Shown one piece after another: positions 42,466 to 53,189 of a stretch of 64,000 nucleotides of DNA. Location: the NCBI GenBank assembly GCA_963920525.1, contig OY986435.1, forward strand, positions 225,153,293 to 225,217,292, in the 5' to 3' direction. Position numbers and translations under genes: made by a program. The first letter of the stretch is position 1; each line of letters begins with the position of its first letter. The notes beneath the pieces were generated by a model. The model saw only the letters and a list, made by a program, of their open reading frames with translations. It was not told the origin of the DNA and did not search any database. Source of the stretch: Dichetophora obliterata. Lineage: Eukaryota > Arthropoda > Insecta > Diptera > Sciomyzidae.

Positions 42466-42916
42466 GCACTGAGCACATTGACGACGACTGCAACATGTCT
42501 TGAACACATTGCAAAATGCAAAATAAACAGCTTTTACAAAAACAAAAAGCATATGTTGCAAAAGCTTTCCAATGCTTTTTGTTTTCGTAAAAGCTGTTTA
42601 TTTTGCATTTGCAACGATGCAACAAGATCGTGAATTGCCCTATTGACGACGACAGCAACAGTGCATCAAATGTCAAATTATTTTTACATGCTTTTCTTAT
42701 GGAGGTGAAAGTGGTCAAAATGTTGCAACGGCAATGAGTGATTGTAGCAAAGTCGCTGTCGTCGGCTTAGAATTATTTCTAATTTGACGTGCAACAAAAG
42801 AGCAATATAAGTGTTTGTGGATACGTGAATGAAACAATCTAATGATACTTCCAGATTGTTGTTTCTTTCTTCATGTTGTTTCGCACTGTTGCAGTCGTCG
42901 TCAATGTGATCAGTAC
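42466..42916. mobile_element. MITE with ~30-bp TIRs and internal hairpin
   Basis: Left end GCACTGAGCACATTGACGAC continuing GACTGCAACA (42466-42495); right end is its inverse with two differences (42887-42916). A third internal copy of ATTGACGACGAC(A)GCAACA lies at 42643-42662. The interior contains the hairpin at 42511-42614. No ORF with family resemblance. Confidence 0.65.
42511..42614. repeat. Hairpin, ~41-bp arms, 21-bp loop
   Basis: Left arm GCAAAATGCAAAATAAACAG then CTTTTACAAAAACAAAAAGCA; right arm is nearly its exact reverse complement (TGCTTTTTGTTTTCGTAAAA...). It could fold as RNA or extrude as a cruciform. Confidence 0.8.
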
Positions 42917-43028
42917 AACAGTGCGAAACAACATGAAGAAAGAAACAACAATCTGGAAGTATCATTATATTGTTTCATTCACGTATACACAAACACTTAT
43001 ATTGCTCTGTTGTCGCACGTCAAATTTG
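42782..43028. repeat. Long hairpin, ~110-bp arms
   Basis: Left arm 42782-42890 includes GAGCAATATAAGTGTTTGTG, ACGTGAATGAAACAAT and TTGTTTCTTTCTTCATGTTG; the right arm 42912-43028 is its reverse complement with few mismatches. The loop is ~20 bp and contains GTCGTCGTCAATGTGATCAG. The hairpin overlaps the right end of the MITE at 42466-42916. Confidence 0.85.
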
Positions 43029-43045
43029 GAAAAAATTCTCCTCAA

Positions 43046-43376
43046 ATTTCACCCTCAAAGGATGAAATGCAATATTTATTAAGGATCGTTAGGTTAGTTA
43101 AGGTAGAACGACCAGAAATGAAATCATGCTGTTCAGGACATAAACAGCGTTTAACAAGAAAACATATCTTATTTTTAACAATTCTTTCAAAAATTTTAGA
43201 GATAGTAGACAACTGTGAAATGGGTCGAAAGTTAGCGATATCATGTTTAGATCCGGATTTAAAAACAGGAGTAATATGGGAAACCTTCCAACTATCTAAG
43301 AATGTACCAACCGCTTATGACATATTAAAAATATGGCTCAAGGGAACAGGCAAAGCCTGAGCACATCTTAAAAACA
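43046..43376 (-). pseudogene. LINE RT N-terminal fragment
   Basis: Minus strand: QALPVPLSHIFNMS, GTFLDSWKVSHITPVFKSGS, KHDIANFRPISQLSTISKIF, ERIVKNKICFLVKRCLCPEQ, GRSTLTNLTIL. This is the finger/palm start of a non-LTR RT. No complete gene. It abuts a different LINE fragment at 43377. Confidence 0.7.
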
Positions 43377-44850
43377 CTACAGGGCAGAAACCATCAATAT
43401 TGGATGGTAATTTTGATTGTCATTACGATCTCCTATTTTAAAAAGCAGAATAACTATTGTCTTTTTTAGATCAAGAGGAAATAAACCAGAATAAATGCTC
43501 AGATTGAATAAATGCACCAAAATACCAGAAATGTACGCAATTTTTTTTAGAATATTGTTTGAGATAGCAAGCTTCTCGGAACAAATGGTGATATTTATTT
43601 TAAAATTTATGTCACATATACTTTTCGTCGTTTTCCCAGTTAATTCGCTAGCCAAATGCCATTCTTTTTTAATATCACTTTTGCCATTGCTAAGTTCTTT
43701 TTCATAAAAACTTTCTCGAAGCCCTTTACAGAGGCTTCTTTTTTATTTCATTTGTTAATTTTGTTTACTCAGTTTTTAAGCGAATGATTATCCAAGTGTC
43801 TGTATAATTTAACTCTTAGCTTATTCTTTAAATTCATTTTACCGATAAGTTCAGTGGTTATCCAGAGCTTTAACTTAGTTTTTTTGAATGAGAATGATGT
43901 TGGTGGATGAGTATTTTAAGGTTTTTAAGAAAAACACAAAAGGCTAGAGCGCTATCATTCAAACAATAAACATCATCCCAAGTCTCATTTAATAGGACAT
44001 GATTTAAATGAGAGAAATTTATTTTATAATATGAATTAGATGCAATATTGGTACAACGTTCGTGTTCGGTGTTAAAACATAAAACAGTCATGCAATGATC
44101 CGATATATTTAGGTCTAATGACGTTTTCGTTTCTCGAAAAAATGTTGCATTTTTCTGCCCTCTTTTGCATTCTTTGAGATTTTTGATTTTTTTCTTCTTT
44201 TGAGGTCAACATTTTCGAGAAAAGAACATGATTCAATTTTAAAGATCATTATTTGTTTTCTCAAGAGGTCAGAGTTTCCAAAAAGGGCAGAAAAATTTTT
44301 TTTCCTTTCTTTGAGAAACGAAAACTTCATAAGTTAAAACATTCAAAAAAATCATCATGTTGCTTGAAACGGCCCAATATGTGATCGATACAAGAACCAG
44401 AGGTAGGTCGCGTACTAACATTAAAAAAAGAAAAAAGACCATGACTAGCCAAAATGCTATTATATATATAAACAGACTCAGAGACTGAGAGTAAATCAAT
44501 CTTAAAGTTACCTACGAGTAAAAGGTTTTGACAAATTTCCTTGCTTAATAAGGTCATTTACAAAAACATTAAGTGGTTGCGAATATAGTCTATAATAGTC
44601 TATAAACACGCGAAAAAAAGTAAACCATTCATTCCAAGTGAAATCCAAGTGAAAGGTAATTTTAGTTATATCCGCACTACTAGAACTACAGCAAACAGAT
44701 ACACAGGTAATTTTGCATTTTACAAAAACTGCCACACCACCAAAAGCATACGAATCATTAGGAAAAGAGTGGAAATTATAGCCAGGTATTGAAAATTCAA
44801 TAACTTCAGAAGAGTAGAAAAGCGTCAGCGGAAAACAGTGGCCTGCTAGT
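43377..44850 (-). pseudogene. LINE endonuclease to RT fragment, interrupted by a MITE
   Basis: Minus strand from 44850: EVIEFSIPGYNFHSFPNDSY, AFGGVAVFVKCKITC (endonuclease), YSQPLNVFVNDLIKQGNLSK, LLVGNFKIDLLSVSES (the GDFN motif reads GNFK), RPTSGSCIDHILGRFKQHDD. After the MITE at 44123-44327 it continues DHCMTVLCFNTEHERCTNIA, then linker, and RT start SGLFPLDLKKTIVILLFKIG. Many frameshifts. Truncated at 43377, before the palm. Confidence 0.72.
44123..44327. mobile_element. MITE, ~205 bp, inside a LINE endonuclease
   Basis: Ends GTTTTCGTTTCTCGAAAAAA and its inverse (...CTTTGAGAAACGAAAAC), with a second inverse pair TTTTTCTGCCC/GGGCAGAAAAA inside. It splits the LINE reading between 'FFECFNL' and 'ISDHCMTV'. 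Confidence 0.65.
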
Positions 44851-45013
44851 TGAAAAGAAAAAAAAAGATTTGATAACAGCTTGAAAACAGCCTCTTATTT
44901 TAGCGTTCTGAAAATTAGTTTGACTGATCTGCTCAGACTTAAAACAGCAAATTCCTTGTTGACGAATTCGTTACGAATTCGCAATGGATCGGCATCCGTT
45001 TTTGTTCACATTA
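44851..45013. other. Spacer
   Basis: No feature recognised. Confidence 0.35.
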
Positions 45014-45435
45014 GAGCCCGAACAGAACCAAAGCCAATGTCGGTTGTCGGATTCACCGTGCTAAAATATACATGAAAATATATGCAGCCGCCAAAAATGA
45101 AATCGCCGTAGAAATGCGATGAAATCTATTCCAATTTTTCTCGGACGGCTAGCGGATCTCTCTCTGAGTGACTTAAATGTTGCCATATTTTTGCTAAAGA
45201 TTGGGTATGTTCAGTGTTATTTTCTTAGTTTTTAATATGACCTGACATTCTGTTTTTTGCCTGTGTTGCAATCATGTGAATTCAAAGCATAATATTAAAT
45301 AATTTGTATCATTCCCAATATGAAATGCAACCGTGATCCGACAACCGACAACCGCTCCTATTCTGGACGTGTTCTCAGCGGATTTCGCCGAGAGAAGCCC
45401 GCCATCCGACATCCGCTTTGGTTCTGTTCGGGCTC
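45014..45435. mobile_element. MITE, 422 bp, GAGCCCGAACAGAACC ends
   Basis: Left GAGCCCGAACAGAACCAAAG and right CTTTGGTTCTGTTCGGGCTC are perfect inverse repeats over 20 bp. TGTCGG/CCGACA words extend the match inward with gaps. The interior is non-coding. Target duplication unclear. Confidence 0.8.
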
Positions 45436-46094
45436 ATAGGTACATTCAAGGTTTTCTTTTTCAATTTTTTTCTTCTTTTATTTTCTTAGTTTAAAGAAAA
45501 ACATCCGTGGCCAATAGAGTCGCTAGATACAAAATTAGACTATGAATTTATGTCATGGTATTCAGCTCGAATCCCAAAGGAGATATTTATGTATAAAAAT
45601 AGATCATATAAAACTAAAATAAGCTTACTTAATAAGAGCCATTTGGGACCATTTCTTAGCTTTTGCGAAAAAAATATTAATCCGATCTCTCTCCTTTGTG
45701 GAAAGACAATACCTTTTTTGAAGCGAAGCTTTTAACGCCTCGTTTTGTGATTTGCTTGAGTGAAATCTGAAAAACGACACTTTTTTCCATACACCTTTTT
45801 CTTAGAATTGTTGTTGGTTTTTTGTGTCGACTGTAACAAGAGAATATAAAATTAATAAAAATATTTCTTTCGATTGATACTCCTATACACTACCAACTGA
45901 TCCAAAAACCTTCGTTGACTATGAAAGTTTATTTAATATTAAGTATTAACTGAAGCTATGTTAAATATATGTCAAGAATCTATTAAAGGATTGTGCATTA
46001 GCTATCCTTCATTTGAATGAGTGAAGCTATGGTGCAGATCAAAAGGATCGTGTATTGGCTATCCAAACAACAAAATCAGCAAAAAATGTAACAA
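45436..46094. other. No gene recognised
   Basis: AT-rich. Just before the helicase remnant, 'aaaggattgtgcattagcta' and 'aaaggatcgtgtattggcta' form a short direct repeat (45985 and 46041). Confidence 0.4.
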
Positions 46095-48085
46095 AACAAA
46101 TGTTGATTCTACTTACCACAATTGTCGTTAACATCTCTAAGTACGTGTTTTCTTTTGTTGATGAGAATAGTCTGTTCCCGAACTTACTTCAAGAACTGCT
46201 GGAACTTAAATTTTATGAATTGACACAAGCTATGCGGCAAAGTAATAAACAGTTTTCGTCATTGCTAAAGAAGATTGGTGATGGTAAAAAACTTGAGCAA
46301 GATGAGTTAAATTTAATAGAGAGTCGATTTTTTACAAAGGAAACTACCAGCCGCCTGTGTCCAAATGGAATAAGATTATTTTTGAGTAATGCTTCTGTAG
46401 ATTTATTTAATAATTCTATCTTTCGCGCAATAGAACGCAATAAAAATAATGAACAATTACAAGCATTTAAACAAAAATTGCATAATTTCAAAGTCATCCG
46501 TACAGGTGGTTTACCTTCTAGAATTGTTTTTGTCATCAGTAAACATTATCTAATAACAACAAATATTAATGTTAGCGATAGTTTGGCAAATGGGGCTATT
46601 GGTAAACTAGTGCACATTGAAATTGACCAGAATGACCAGGTTAAAAAAGTTTGGCAGGAATTCGATGAGTCTAAAATTGGTCAGAAAGCAAGAATGAAAG
46701 CTTCTGCTGACGCTCAATCGATTCAAGATGAAAGAAGAGCTGTGCCAATTCTACGAAAAAACAGTAGCATCCCAGTAGCGGATGGAATATATTCCGAATA
46801 TATGAAGCATCAATTACCTTGTAATGACCACTACTTTCGACTATATTACCTTACTATGCATAAAAGGCCTAAAATTTAACATTGAATGAGACAGGAGGTA
46901 AGTGATCGCCTCCCTTCAGCATTACCTAGAAGTTATGGAGTAACATACTACTTGTATTAAGTTATTCGGATATTTGCAAAATCACTGCATTACTTTTTCT
47001 TGTATGCTACATTACAGGTAATGAGGTATGAGTTAATTACTTCTGCTATATGCAGACGCATTACTTTTTGAAAAAAGTAATGCTTCCTTACCTAGTAATT
47101 TATTCTGTATTAGTTCTATGGTAGCCACTGGCAAATCCGCTGCTGGGATACCTCTTCATAAAATAAAACAATCACCATGTGATCCATTAATTCCTGCAAT
47201 GGCTGTAACTATTCATAAGTCACAGGGTGCATCATTCGCAGATTGTTAACGAATATGACAAAAAGCATTCCTTGCAATTACTCTACGTCGCTTTATCTCG
47301 TGTTACTAGTATTGACGCACTTTTCATCACAACCTCTGATGACAATCCTCAACAATTTATATCTCATCATGGAAGGCGAAATGATTTTTCTAATGTTGAT
47401 TTAATTCGAGAATTTTAAAGATTATCTCTTAACAAATTGGAAACTAAATGTATTACTATAAAAAATTTGATAGAGAGCAAATAGTTCTTTTCTGCAATGA
47501 CTTTTAATTGTAAGAGTCTCCATGCGCATTCTTAAGATCTTACCGATTCTATAACTCAAATCTGTGACATTATATTGCTATCAGAAACAAAAATGCAAAA
47601 TTATGAAAGTATCGATATCACTAATTTCTCTTGTATATCTCAATTTCAGAGAAATAGTTGTCGTTCTGGAGGAGTTGCAATTTATCGTATTTATAATTGA
47701 GATAAGTACAATACAGTCACTGGGTATATGTTAATATATTTAAACAGACTTCAGCTACAAAATTTTTCCGCTGATATTTCAAAAATTGGATGTTCTGCAG
47801 AAACAGGTTCCATTGAACTGGGTAAAACTAATCACAAAATGCCAATTGATTTTGGTGGAGATTTTAATTGCGATTTTAGACATGAATCCTCAAAGGCACT
47901 TAAACAATTCCTTTTTGATAAATTTAATTTACAAATAATAAGCGATCCAAATATTTGTACAACACGATTAGAAAAAACTATTGATGCAGTATTTTCTAGA
48001 TATATTGCCGACATAACATCCATAACATACGTTTGCTATTTCAGTTATCATAAACCCCTAAATTTTATTAATAAAATTCGAAAAT
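46095..48085 (+). pseudogene. Helentron helicase-endonuclease remnant
   Basis: Autonomous Helentrons encode a Rep-helicase protein with a C-terminal endonuclease. Present here: the helicase C-terminal half, KFYELTQAMRQSNKQF near 46215, LANGAIGKLVHIE near 46590, MAVTIHKSQGASFAD near 47200 and LQLLYVALSRVTSIDALFIT near 47275. After RNDFSNVDLIREF the endonuclease starts (LHAHS-DLTDS, IILLSETKMQNYES, SGGVAIYR, DFGGDFNCDFRHES, RYIADIT, YVCYFSYHKPL). Damage: an insertion-like block at about 46785-47135, a 1-bp frameshift at 47246, and stops in the endonuclease. The Rep domain and helicase motifs I-II are absent. Confidence 0.8.
46785..47135. mobile_element. Possible MITE inside the helicase
   Basis: Helicase homology stops after NSSIPV and resumes at IPLHKIKQSPCDPLIPAMAV. 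The junctions carry inverse words ATCCCAGTAGCGGAT (46769-46783) and ATCCGCTGCTGGGAT (47137-47151), one mismatch in 15. The interior is rich in GTAATG/CATTAC and holds a hairpin ATTACTTTTTGAAAAAAGTAAT-type near 47070. No target duplication was found, so the boundaries are tentative. Confidence 0.45.
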
Positions 48086-48339
48086 AATAAAAAACATTTA
48101 CGAAAATAATTCAAAATGAATGTAATATCTAATAAAATAAAATAATATCGATATGTAATAAAATTTACTGATGTGATTATAACTTGTGTTTTTTAATTAA
48201 TTTGATGATATTTAAAATTTTTTAATTCAAAAATTATTTTATTATAAAAAACTAATAAATTAACAAATCTATGAAACTGTGAAAAAGCGTCGCTTCTCTC
48301 GTGTGTCCAACGACGCATCTATTTTTTTTAGTCAGGACA
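48086..48339. other. Spacer
   Basis: AT-rich, no feature. Confidence 0.35.
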
Positions 48340-48560
48340 AAGCAAACACTTTTACTTATAAATTCCTCGAAAACCGCAAGGTAAAGGTATATGATAAAAA
48401 TATCATATTAAAGCATTTGCCTTAAATTGCAATTGTTTATATAACTCTTTTAATTAACTCCTGCTTAAAGTTGCAATACTTTCCAAGTACGTGGAAAATG
48501 GCTAAAATACTTAAACCATTAAAGTAGCTAATACAATTCGTAAACCAGCCACGCCTGCCA
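48340..48560 (+). pseudogene. LINE RT finger fragment
   Basis: Plus-strand reading TFTYKFLENRKVKVYDKNII, then after a stop IAIVYITLLINSCLKLQYFP, STWKMAKILKPLK. The 'N.CL....FP..WK.A.I..I.KP' pattern is that of non-LTR reverse transcriptases. Only about 70 residues survive. Confidence 0.5.
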
Positions 48561-50335
48561 ATTAAGCGAACAGTTATTCACCTTTTAGCATGTTAAATAG
48601 TTAAAACAACATTTTTTAAAAATTTATTAAATTTAAATTATCATTATAAGTTTAATAAATAGTGGTGATAATTTTTATTCTTATATTAAAAATTTAAGTC
48701 ACATTCAAAAATAGTTTTAAATATACGCTATATTATTTTATAAAAAAATTTTGTAATCCTTGCTACGATTTGATGTCAGCTGCACAAAACCTATTATTTT
48801 GGCCTAGCCAGAACCCAAAGTAAAAACCTAGTCAGCATGACGATTGCTTGCATTTATAGTTAATTTGCTTTCAATTGGCATTTAAGGTTTTTTGTTCAAT
48901 TTAACATATTCAGCAAAAATCATTATAAGCAAAAGTCATAATAAAAATAATAATAATAATAAATATATAAAAAATAAATTGCAATAATCTTTATACAAAG
49001 TATGTTTATTCGATATAGAGCTTATTCAGTGAACACAGTAATGATTATTGGATGAGAGCTCAGTCAAGTCTGTTGCAAAAACTTCGCTAATGTGATGATA
49101 AGTCGAATCGGATTAAAGTATCGAGAAATTGTTATATTGTTATGCCTATGAGTATAGCCTAAAGGGCGCAAAAAAAAAATAAAAATTCCAATGTTTTGTT
49201 ATGGTTATTATTTGTTTGTAAGGCTCTTACATGCCTGCTTTCATGGAAAGTTTGATGTTTTTTATTTTCACGTCGCTTTACTTATAAGCATATTTCATAA
49301 ACTTTGCAAATTTTTGTTTGCTGTTTTTATTTAATTTAAAAATAAAAATACCGCGCAATTAGTATGCATAATTTGCTGTTCTTTCTCTTATTAAAAAAAT
49401 CGCCAATAGCCTTCAACAAAAATAAAATCATTTAATGAATTCTGCAATTAATTACAAAAAATTTATTTTTCTCTTTGATTTTATCTTCACTATAAGCACA
49501 AAAACACACACACACACACACACACATAAAAAAGCTATGAAATACTCAATAAATACACACAAAGGCCAAATCCAATTTATAAATGCGTATGAAGAGAGTA
49601 CGAGGTCTAGTTTGAATAATTTAATCAGCTGCTTGTGGAAAATCTCTGTTACCTTTCCTCTTTCACCAAAGAAATTGGTTGCTCATTAATTAACGTTTAT
49701 TATCCTCCATTCAATGGCAGATCAATCAACTACTGTGATTAAATTCGAAATATTTAAATAAAAATAATAACTGTTGTTTGTTGGCGAAATTATTTGGTCT
49801 TGTGGAATTTGATGAAGTATCAGAAACTGCAATAATTTTCAATTTAAGCAATTTATGATTTAGATATATTGAAAACTTTCAATCGTACTATTATATAAAT
49901 CTTACTGACCCGGTGAACTCCACATCGACCCAAACTGTTTTGGTCTTGATTTTGTGTTTAAAATTATTTATTTCGAGCATTCACGATCAATAACAGATGG
50001 CATTGCATTTCTTGCCTTCGATCTCGTTCTCATTTTTTTTCTAAATAACTTTTAAAATAAAAAGAAATCCATTGAGTTAAATTGAACTGAAATTGAAAAG
50101 AGTTTATTCGCATTGAGAATGGGTTTAAGAAATTTCAGGTCAATGCATCGTGCTTAAAATGGCACAACGCTGATCACGTTCGTCGCTGGAGTTGCCAATC
50201 AAATTAATTTGTTTTGAATGAACGAATATCCAGCGCGATGATGGATTTGTCCTCGGATCTAAATTTTTGGAGACAAAAGCAAGTGTGGTGAATTAAGTGT
50301 GCTAAATGCAACAAATGCACTTCGATCCGACTACA
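48561..50335. other. No gene recognised; one CA microsatellite
   Basis: AT-rich with a (CA)n tract at 49504-49526. 'gacccggtgaactccacatc' at 49908 loosely recalls a Helentron-type repeat start, but nothing else supports it. Confidence 0.4.
49504..49526. repeat. (CA)n microsatellite
   Basis: About eleven CA units in a row. Confidence 0.95.
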
Positions 50336-50990
50336 ATACCTTGAAGGTGGGGTTATAACCCTTGTTCATGAATGACGTAAGCACAGAAAGACGACATTTG
50401 AAAACGTTCATTGTCGCCATTTTTATGTACTGGTTTGACATTTTCGACCTTCCTTTCCAACAAGATGTTGAAAAGGTTGCGCAAAGGTCGAGCCAGCGAA
50501 GAAGCAGACATTTTAAGCACAATTAGCGGTATGCCATTAGGACCAGAGGCTTTTTTTACGTTAAGATTTGTAAGGACCCTTTTAACTGCTCTGGTTCCAA
50601 AGTTCAACTCCTGCATTGCAGAAAATTCACTCTCAGCAAAGGGCAGTGGCTGATTGCTGAGAGAGTAAAATTTTGTGCAAACAATCTTGACAATAGGTTC
50701 ACTCTATCAGCAGAGTCAGAGAAGATTTGGTCATCTTTAAAAAGAGTTCAAATCGATAACGATGTCTGGTCTGATTCTTTACACTTTTATCAAATGACCA
50801 AAAATTGTTGCTCCCTCTGGGGCAGAGAAAAACCTGTTCTCAAATGCGAGCTTTGTGCAGAAACTTTTCGCGTTTCTAATTTCATTACATAGATTCTTTG
50901 CCGCGATGCGAAGTCTTTTAGTATCAGTATTCTTGTGAGAACGCCAATTCTAAAATGCTTTAGAAAAAGTGGGTGTAAATGGAAAAATGA
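50336..50990 (-). pseudogene. LINE fragment around the RT start
   Basis: Minus strand: DTKRLRIAAKNLCNEIRNAK (pre-RT linker), then QELNFGTRAVKRVLTNLNVK and KASGPNGIPLIVLKMSASSL, ARPLRNLFNILLERKVENVK, PVHKNGDNE. This matches the 'L..L...K..GPDGIP..VLK.....L...L..LFN' start of non-LTR RTs. Broken in several frames. The next element inserts at 50998. Confidence 0.7.
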
Positions 50991-51156
50991 TTGTTTATAC
51001 ACGCAGAGAAAAGACATGGTTGAGACATGATTACTGCAATAATAATTTTTTTACTAAAATTATTGTATTATTTCTGCAAACACAAATTTTTGCCTTAATA
51101 AAGTCATTTCTGATTAATGGTGGTACCAAAAATAACATTATAGTTGAAATCATAAC

Positions 51157-51803
51157 CAGGGACCGTACCGGTTATGGTTTTTATCAAAAAAATCAGATGT
51201 TAACAGTTATCATTTAATTTTTATTTTTTCCGACAAAAATACTAGTTATTTTATGCCGTTTATTTTTTCGGGCAAAAATAACTGTTACTTTTGACTTTTA
51301 TTTTTTAGGTCAAAAATAACAGTTATTATGTGCCTTTTATTTTTTTCAGTCAAAAATATCTGGCAATTAGAATTTTTTTAAAGGCCTCTTGAACGACAAA
51401 AAAAGTTTAATGCAATTTTCATTATCTCAGCAGTGCGAACATTTTGAGCTATAACACTTTTTTAGTTTTAATAGTATTTTATATAGTCAAGCGGTCTTTG
51501 AAAAAATACAAATTGCCTGATATTTCTGACCGAAAAAATAAAAGGCACAAAATAACTGTTATTTCTGACCTAAAAAATAAAAGGCAGAAGTAACAGTTAT
51601 TTTTGACCGAAAAAATAAAAAGCAAAAAATAACAGTTAAATTTAACTTTTATAGTAACAGTTGAAAATTTAAAAGGCGTTTAATATTCTCGAAGCTGCTA
51701 CCATTACGATTATAATGCTTTATTTAAAAAAGTCCACTGGCAACTTTTTCGTTATGCCTTTTTCATCTGAAAATTGTAAAATAACAGTTATTTTCGGTCC
51801 CTG
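51157..51803. mobile_element. hAT-like MITE, 647 bp, with fold-back tandem units
   Basis: Begins CAGGGACCG, ends CGGTCCCTG, and is flanked by the perfect 8-bp duplication ATCATAAC (51149-51156 and 51804-51811). The left half has about four tandem ~48-bp units of the type AACAGTTATT..GCCTTTTA, TTTTTTCGGTCAAAAAT; the right half (about 51520-51640) carries the same units in reverse orientation. Confidence 0.92.
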
Positions 51804-52307
51804 ATCATAACATCATTGAAATTGTCAACATACTATGATTGCCTCAACTATTAGTTGCAACAAAAATGTTGTAGTTCTGTCAATCATGATAAATGTGAAT
51901 ATTATTGTAAAGACAAACATATTAGAATTTTGAATGTTTGTCTGAACTATTCTTTGCTTGTTAGCAAACGAAGCAGAATTACCAAAAATCGAAAGAATTT
52001 ATTGTGTCTGAACAGTTTGCAGGAAAAACTTGCACTTCATTCATACACAATAAGTTTTATCGATTTCAGGCTATGTGCTGTTTCGTTTGTCAACTGTTAA
52101 ATTATTGCGTTTGTTTTAAATCGCCTTATCCTAAAAACAGCACGCAGAAAAGTGACATTTTCGACTATTGTAGCAAACATGTTTCTATTTACCGTAAACA
52201 TATTTCGCAATTCTGACCATATTTTGTTTATCACAAATATGGCTATTTTTGTGACAATGCTCTTAATGTACCATGCTTGTGAATGGTATTAGTCAGGCGA
52301 GTGGAAG

Positions 52308-52376
52308 TAGCGGCTGTGGCTTACTGGAAGTGTGCGTGGCTCGTAAGCGAAAAAGCCGCGGTTCAAACGGAGAGAA
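52308..52376 (+). tRNA. tRNA-like sequence (probably SINE-derived)
   Basis: TGTGGCTTACTGGAAGTGTG, then GCGTGGCTCGTAAGCG and GCCGCGGTTCAAACGG resemble D arm, anticodon/variable region and T arm with a B-box-like GGTTCAAAC. A TTTTTT run follows at 52379. The T stem is imperfect and no acceptor stem forms, so this is a tRNA-derived remnant, not a working tRNA. Confidence 0.35.
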
Positions 52377-52778
52377 AATTTTTTAAAAAAGATTTTTCAA
52401 TTGAATTAATATATCTGTTCAGCCTAGTCAATGGCAAACCTTTGAAGATATCTTTATTAATAGCTGTGGAAATTGGAGTGCATGAAAATAAAAAAAAATT
52501 AAATTAATTTTTCAATAATATTTTGGATCCTAAAAATAAATTCATAATATACTTGTTGCAATCATTCTATTTTTGGCCCAATAAGAGAATAATGGTTGTT
52601 TCAATAATATTTTGGTTCCTACAAAAAAGTTCCTTTTCTAAATATGGTTGTTGTAATCATTTTATCATGATCAAAGAAAATATTATATATTTAAGAACAT
52701 GTTAGCAACCATCATAATCCGAATCATACTATGATCCTCTTAAAACATGTTTGTTGCAACGTTTTTTCTCTGCGTGTA

Positions 52779-53189
52779 CTTACGTTTTGATTATTTTGTA
52801 AAAGGAAAAACCATCAAGTGCGCATAGTGTGTGAAATATTATACCATCAAAAGTACACTAAGAAAACAAATATGTTTGCCACAAGTATAATAGTCTTATA
52901 TATGAATATATTTGTGGAGTACTTGCATCTTAATTGTGCGAAACATCTTACTTGTGCCAACATATGTCAAACGTTCTTAAATGTCAAATAACTTGTAACA
53001 AACATTTTTGACATATCAAGTATAAAAATACTGGTGCCAAATATTATTTAAATCATTTCCTAAGATGAAATTGCTTATACCTCAAACATCTCGTTCCAAA
53101 CATTTTTCAAATACCTCCCAAAAACCTTTAGTATACATTTATTCTCGCAAAATTCGCACGTGCACTAGGTTAGGTAAGGTTAAGGTGGC
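52779..53189. other. No gene recognised
   Basis: AT-rich spacer. 'gttaggtaaggttaaggt' near 53167 marks the 3' end region of the LINE that follows. Confidence 0.4.

Larger units (their letters stand above)
51000..52776. mobile_element. TA-flanked non-autonomous element, 1777 bp, CACGCAGAGAAAA ends
   Basis: Left CACGCAGAGAAAA and right TTTTCTCTGCGTG are perfect 13-bp inverse ends, each bordered by TA (50998-50999 and 52777-52778), as for Tc1/mariner-type elements. It contains a nested hAT-like MITE (51157-51803) and a tRNA-like patch near 52310. A ~95-bp direct duplication occurs at 52511-52700 ('caataatattttgg' twice). No transposase. Confidence 0.75.

Noticed and set aside
47502..48560. Reading the endonuclease at 47.5-48.1 kb plus the RT scrap at 48.34-48.56 kb as one LINE
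   Set aside because: The endonuclease continues the helicase frame and ends in the YFSYHKP-type motif of Helentron endonucleases in place of the SDH motif of LINEs. The RT scrap is better treated as a separate fragment.
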